Below, piece after piece: positions 16,872 through 19,276 of a stretch of 19,276 bases of DNA. Position 1 is the first letter of the stretch; each line of letters begins with the position of its first letter. Position numbers and translations under genes: made by a program. Under the pieces are notes generated by a model. That model was not told the DNA's origin and made no database searches. It saw only the letters and a list, made by a program, of their open reading frames with translations. The DNA is taken from assembly GCA_031259185.1 (NCBI GenBank), contig JAIRLV010000150.1:1-19276 (forward strand), given 5' to 3'. The DNA comes from Elusimicrobiota bacterium. Lineage in GTDB: Bacteria; RUG730.

Positions 16872-17864
16872 ATGCAACTAATAATCAACACATATGGAGC
16901 TTACATTTCCAAAAAAGACAAATGTTTTTTAGTAAAGATAGATGGAGAAACAACAGAAATTTCTTGTAAAAAAATTAGCCAGATTTTATTGACAAATGCA
17001 TGCGCTTTATCAAGCGATGCTATACAATTAGCTATTGAAAATAATATTGATATAGTTTTTTTGGATGAAACAGGATTTCCATATGCTAGAGTTTGGTATC
17101 CAAAGATAGGATCTACTACATACATTAGACGTAGACAATTAGAATTATCGTTTGATGAAGAAGGATTTAAATTAGCAAAGAATTGGATTATTAGGAAGCT
17201 GGAGAATCAAATAGATTTTTTTAATGATTTGGCAATGAATAGGCGAGAAAAAACAAGAGAAATTTATGAATATAGAGATAGATTGAGGAATATTATAGAA
17301 AGTATTGATGGAATGCAAGGGACATTGGAAGAGTTAAGAGGAATTTTAATGGGATACGAAGGGAATGCAGGGCGAATTTATTTTGAAGGCATAAATTTTA
17401 TTATTCATGATAGATTTAAATTTGATGGCAGAAGTAGACAACCTGCGAAGGATGAATTTAATGCACTTTTGAATTATAGTTATGGAGTGCTTTATTCTAT
17501 GGTAGAGAAAGCTTGTATTATAGCAGGTCTAGATCCATATATAGGATTTTTACATACAGACAATTATAACAAAAAATCATTAGTATTCGATTTGATAGAA
17601 TTATTCAGGATTTATGCAGATAAGACAGTATTATATTTATTTAGTAGTAGGAAGGTGAAACAAGAATATTTTGACAAGATTTTTGGTGGAATAAGTTTGA
17701 ATAAAGAAGGCAAGAAATTATTGATGGAACATTTTAATAAAAACTTTGATGAAACGATTCGTTATAATGGAAGGAATATAAAAGTTAGAGATAGCATACA
17801 ATTTGAATGCCATAAAATTGCGAATGATATGATAAAAAATGATTTAAAAGAGAATAACAATTGA
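16872..17864 (+). CDS. cas1: Cas1 integrase
   Basis: The 330-residue Cas1 is of normal length and catalyses insertion of new spacers at the leader-proximal repeat as a complex with Cas2. Conserved metal ligands are visible: E163 in GYEGNAGRIYF (161-171), H228 in GFLHTD, and D240/E243 in FDLIELFR. The N-terminal beta domain opens with the usual Gly-Ala-x-Ile turn. GCAGGA at about 16856-16861 precedes ATG 16872. Its composition is less AT-rich than the interference genes (21 G/C of 60 in 17281-17340), which may mean a separate history or only stronger protein constraint. It is the only cas1 in the window and must serve both interference modules. Confidence 0.96.
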   Translation: MQLIINTYGAYISKKDKCFLVKIDGETTEISCKKISQILLTNACALSSDAIQLAIENNIDIVFLDETGFPYARVWYPKIGSTTYIRRRQLELSFDEEGFKLAKNWIIRKLENQIDFFNDLAMNRREKTREIYEYRDRLRNIIESIDGMQGTLEELRGILMGYEGNAGRIYFEGINFIIHDRFKFDGRSRQPAKDEFNALLNYSYGVLYSMVEKACIIAGLDPYIGFLHTDNYNKKSLVFDLIELFRIYADKTVLYLFSSRKVKQEYFDKIFGGISLNKEGKKLLMEHFNKNFDETIRYNGRNIKVRDSIQFECHKIANDMIKNDLKENNN

Positions 17865-17942
17865 GTAAAAATATATAGAAAATTGTAATTAAATTAATGT
17901 AAAATAGAAGTTTTGAATGAATTTAACGAGGATATATTTTTT

Positions 17943-18233
17943 ATGCTAACTTGGATAATGTATGACATTACAGATAATAAAATTCGTAGCAATGTAGTTA
18001 AGCAATGTAAAAATTTTGGATTATATAGAGTACAAAAAAGTGTGTTTTTAGGAGATATTAATCAAAATGAATTTGATGAGATAGCATTATTTTTTGAGAG
18101 ATTGATAAATTCTGAAATAGATGCTGTTTATATTTTCCCGATGTGCAAAGAAGATTTTGGCAAAGTAAGATTATTAGGGCAAGCTTTTGATAAAGAATTA
18201 GTAACGGATGAAATAAAACAGCTTTTCTTTTAG
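17943..18233 (+). CDS. cas2: Cas2
   Basis: This 96-residue protein bridges two Cas1 dimers in the spacer-integration complex. It has the ferredoxin-like fold motif MYDITDNKIR with conserved D8, then GLYRVQKSVFLG and a C-terminal strand. A TTG at 17913 would add ten residues, but ACGAGGA (17926-17932) is positioned for ATG 17943 and family members begin a few residues before the YDI motif, so the shorter form is chosen. A gap of about 80 nt follows cas1. The order cas1-cas2-cas4 differs from the common I-B order cas4-cas1-cas2. Confidence 0.94.
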   Translation: MLTWIMYDITDNKIRSNVVKQCKNFGLYRVQKSVFLGDINQNEFDEIALFFERLINSEIDAVYIFPMCKEDFGKVRLLGQAFDKELVTDEIKQLFF

Positions 18234-18327
18234 ATTTTTAGATATGAATTAAATAACTAAAAAAATTTTAAATAATAAAAAATATGATTTTATCTACGAA
18301 ATTAAATAAATATTTTTCAATGTAAAA

Positions 18328-18915
18328 ATGAATAAAAATATTAGTATTACACCAAGTGAGGTATTGGAATATCTTTTTTGTCCAAGATTTATATATTTTA
18401 TGAAATGTCTTGATATAAAACAAAATGAAGAACATAGAATCAAAGTTCAATTAGGTAGAAGAAACCATGAAAAAAGAGCATTAGAAAATAAAGATTATAG
18501 GAGAATAAAAATAGGTTGTATAGATAAAGAAGAGAATGTTTATTTAAAATCAGAAAAGTATAATGTTAGAGGCGAAATAGATGAGGTTCTTTTCTTGAAA
18601 GATGGGACTTTGGCACCATTAGATTATAAATTTGCAGAATACAAAAATAAGATTTTTGAAACATATAATATACAAATCGTAATTTATGCAATCTTGATAA
18701 AAGAAAATTACCAAAAAGATGTGAGAAAAGGCTTCATTTGTTATACTAGAAGTAATTCTTTGTTGAAAGAGATAGAAATTACAGACAAATCTATTGAAAA
18801 AGTAAAAGAAATTTTGAGACAAATGGTTTTAATAATACAAAAGGGCTTATTTCCTAAAAAGACTGGTTCAAAATTAAAATGTATAGATTGTTGCTATAAA
18901 AATATTTGTGTTTAA
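18328..18915 (+). CDS. cas4: Cas4 PAM-processing Fe-S exonuclease
   Basis: The 195-residue protein is a compact RecB-family Cas4, which trims prespacers and enforces PAM choice before Cas1-Cas2 integration. Nuclease residues are H47, D85 in RGEIDEV, D99 and K101 in PLDYKF, and Q116/Y120 in the QIVIY motif. The 4Fe-4S cluster ligands are C18 (FCPR) and the C-terminal set C185, C188 and C194, with an extra C189. No Shine-Dalgarno sequence is seen before ATG 18328, and 94 nt of AT-rich DNA separate it from cas2. It lies last in the operon, next to the CRISPR leader. Confidence 0.93.
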   Translation: MNKNISITPSEVLEYLFCPRFIYFMKCLDIKQNEEHRIKVQLGRRNHEKRALENKDYRRIKIGCIDKEENVYLKSEKYNVRGEIDEVLFLKDGTLAPLDYKFAEYKNKIFETYNIQIVIYAILIKENYQKDVRKGFICYTRSNSLLKEIEITDKSIEKVKEILRQMVLIIQKGLFPKKTGSKLKCIDCCYKNICV

Positions 18916-19087
18916 AATACATGATTAAAAAAGATATTGGAAATAAAGGATAAAAAAATTTTTTATGTATGAAAAAAGAACTAAAATTAGTAAAAAAATT
19001 TGCAAAATCTGTTTTAAAAAAAGTATAATAATAGGCATTGAAAATCAAAAAAATACTTTTAAAATAAACATTTTTTCACAAAATGCA
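18916..19087 (+). promoter_or_regulatory. CRISPR leader
   Basis: A 172-bp AT-rich, gene-free stretch lies between cas4 and the first repeat. Position and A/T-rich character are typical of a leader, which carries the pre-crRNA promoter and the site for new spacer insertion. Confidence 0.7.
19000..19029 (+). promoter_or_regulatory. Promoter for pre-crRNA
   Basis: TTGCAA (19000-19005), an 18-bp spacer and a perfect -10 TATAAT (19024-19029). Initiation would fall about 50 nt before the first repeat, directing transcription rightwards through the array. Confidence 0.6.
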
Positions 19088-19276
19088 GTTTATTATTAAT
19101 CTCCAGCAAAACAAGGATTGAAACTAATATCTAGGAATACCAACCTTCTTACCTTTCAATAGTTTATTATTAATCTCCAGCAAAACAAGGATTGAAACAA
19201 CGTTTCCGTAAATTATATAAGTTTCGTTATTACTGGTTTATTATTAATCTCCAGCAAAACAAGGATTGAAACTAAT
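19088..19276 (+). CRISPR. Start of a type I-B CRISPR array, continuing beyond the window
   Basis: Three identical 37-nt repeats lie at 19088-19124, 19162-19198 and 19236-19272. Each begins GTTTATTATT and ends GGATTGAAAC. The two complete spacers (19125-19161 and 19199-19235) are both 37 nt, and a third begins at 19273. The repeat 3' end ATTGAAAC is the type I-B crRNA handle and fixes the orientation: leader on the left, transcription to the right. The repeat forms at best a short imperfect stem (AATC with GATT), so it is nearly unstructured, as is usual for I-B repeats cut by Cas6. The perfect repeats next to the leader suggest an array that was recently active. I saw no match to either spacer elsewhere in the window. 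Confidence 0.98.

Noticed and set aside
19022-19029. AGTAT at the leader -10 as a second target of the pseudo-spacer
   Set aside because: Only positions 1-5 match before several mismatches, and the PAM position reads AAA rather than a T-rich motif.
19037-19044. ATTGAAAA in the leader as a degenerate repeat
   Set aside because: Only seven handle-like bases match and nothing upstream resembles the repeat.

Overview
This is a very AT-rich bacterial window dominated by a type I-B CRISPR-Cas locus. Left of the locus are two housekeeping genes, ribonuclease G (minus strand, running off the left edge) and a pyrophosphate-type 6-phosphofructokinase. Strong AAGGAG-type ribosome binding sites and consensus -35/-10 promoters show it is bacterial. 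The taxon cannot be fixed from sequence alone. PPi-type PFK plus extreme AT-richness would fit an anaerobic fermenter or symbiont (for example Elusimicrobiota/Endomicrobium-like or Fusobacteriota); this is a low-confidence guess.

Layout: 1-1503 rng (minus, partial); 1504-2192 gene-free divergent region with a promoter for the next gene; 2193-3398 pfp; 3399-4063 a structured gene-free region (below); 4064-10451 first interference module cas8-cas7-cas5-cas3; 10452-10564 a short gap with degenerate repeat-like sequence; 10565-16849 a second, divergent cas8-cas7-cas5-cas3 module in the same order; 16872-18915 one adaptation set cas1-cas2-cas4; 18916-19087 leader with a good promoter; 19088 to the right edge a CRISPR array with 37-nt repeats and 37-nt spacers, transcribed rightwards. 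All cas genes are on the plus strand. No cas6 is present although both modules are I-B-like, so pre-crRNA processing must come from elsewhere or from an unrecognised activity.

The most interesting part is 3662-4011. In order it holds a near-consensus promoter (TTGACA-N17-TATACT), a short transcribed stretch with a 22-codon hydrophobic peptide frame and six tandem 16-bp repeats, and then a mini-CRISPR-like unit: a degenerate repeat keeping the exact 3' handle GATTGAAAC, a short pseudo-spacer, and a second degenerate repeat (23 of 29 positions match the array repeat). The first 11 nt of the pseudo-spacer match the upstream promoter -10 region at 10 of 11 positions. The only mismatch is at position 6, the position Cascade does not read, and a T-rich TTA sits in the PAM position. 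This is the architecture of CreTA (RNA toxin-antitoxin guards of CRISPR-Cas) or CreR (CRISPR-like RNA that autorepresses cas). The inferred scheme is that Cascade loaded with this RNA represses the upstream promoter, so loss of Cascade would release a toxin RNA and/or raise cas expression.

The two interference modules probably share the one array and adaptation set. Their Cas7 and Cas5 proteins differ too much to be a recent duplication. The interference genes are visibly more AT-rich than pfp, which suggests the locus was acquired by transfer.
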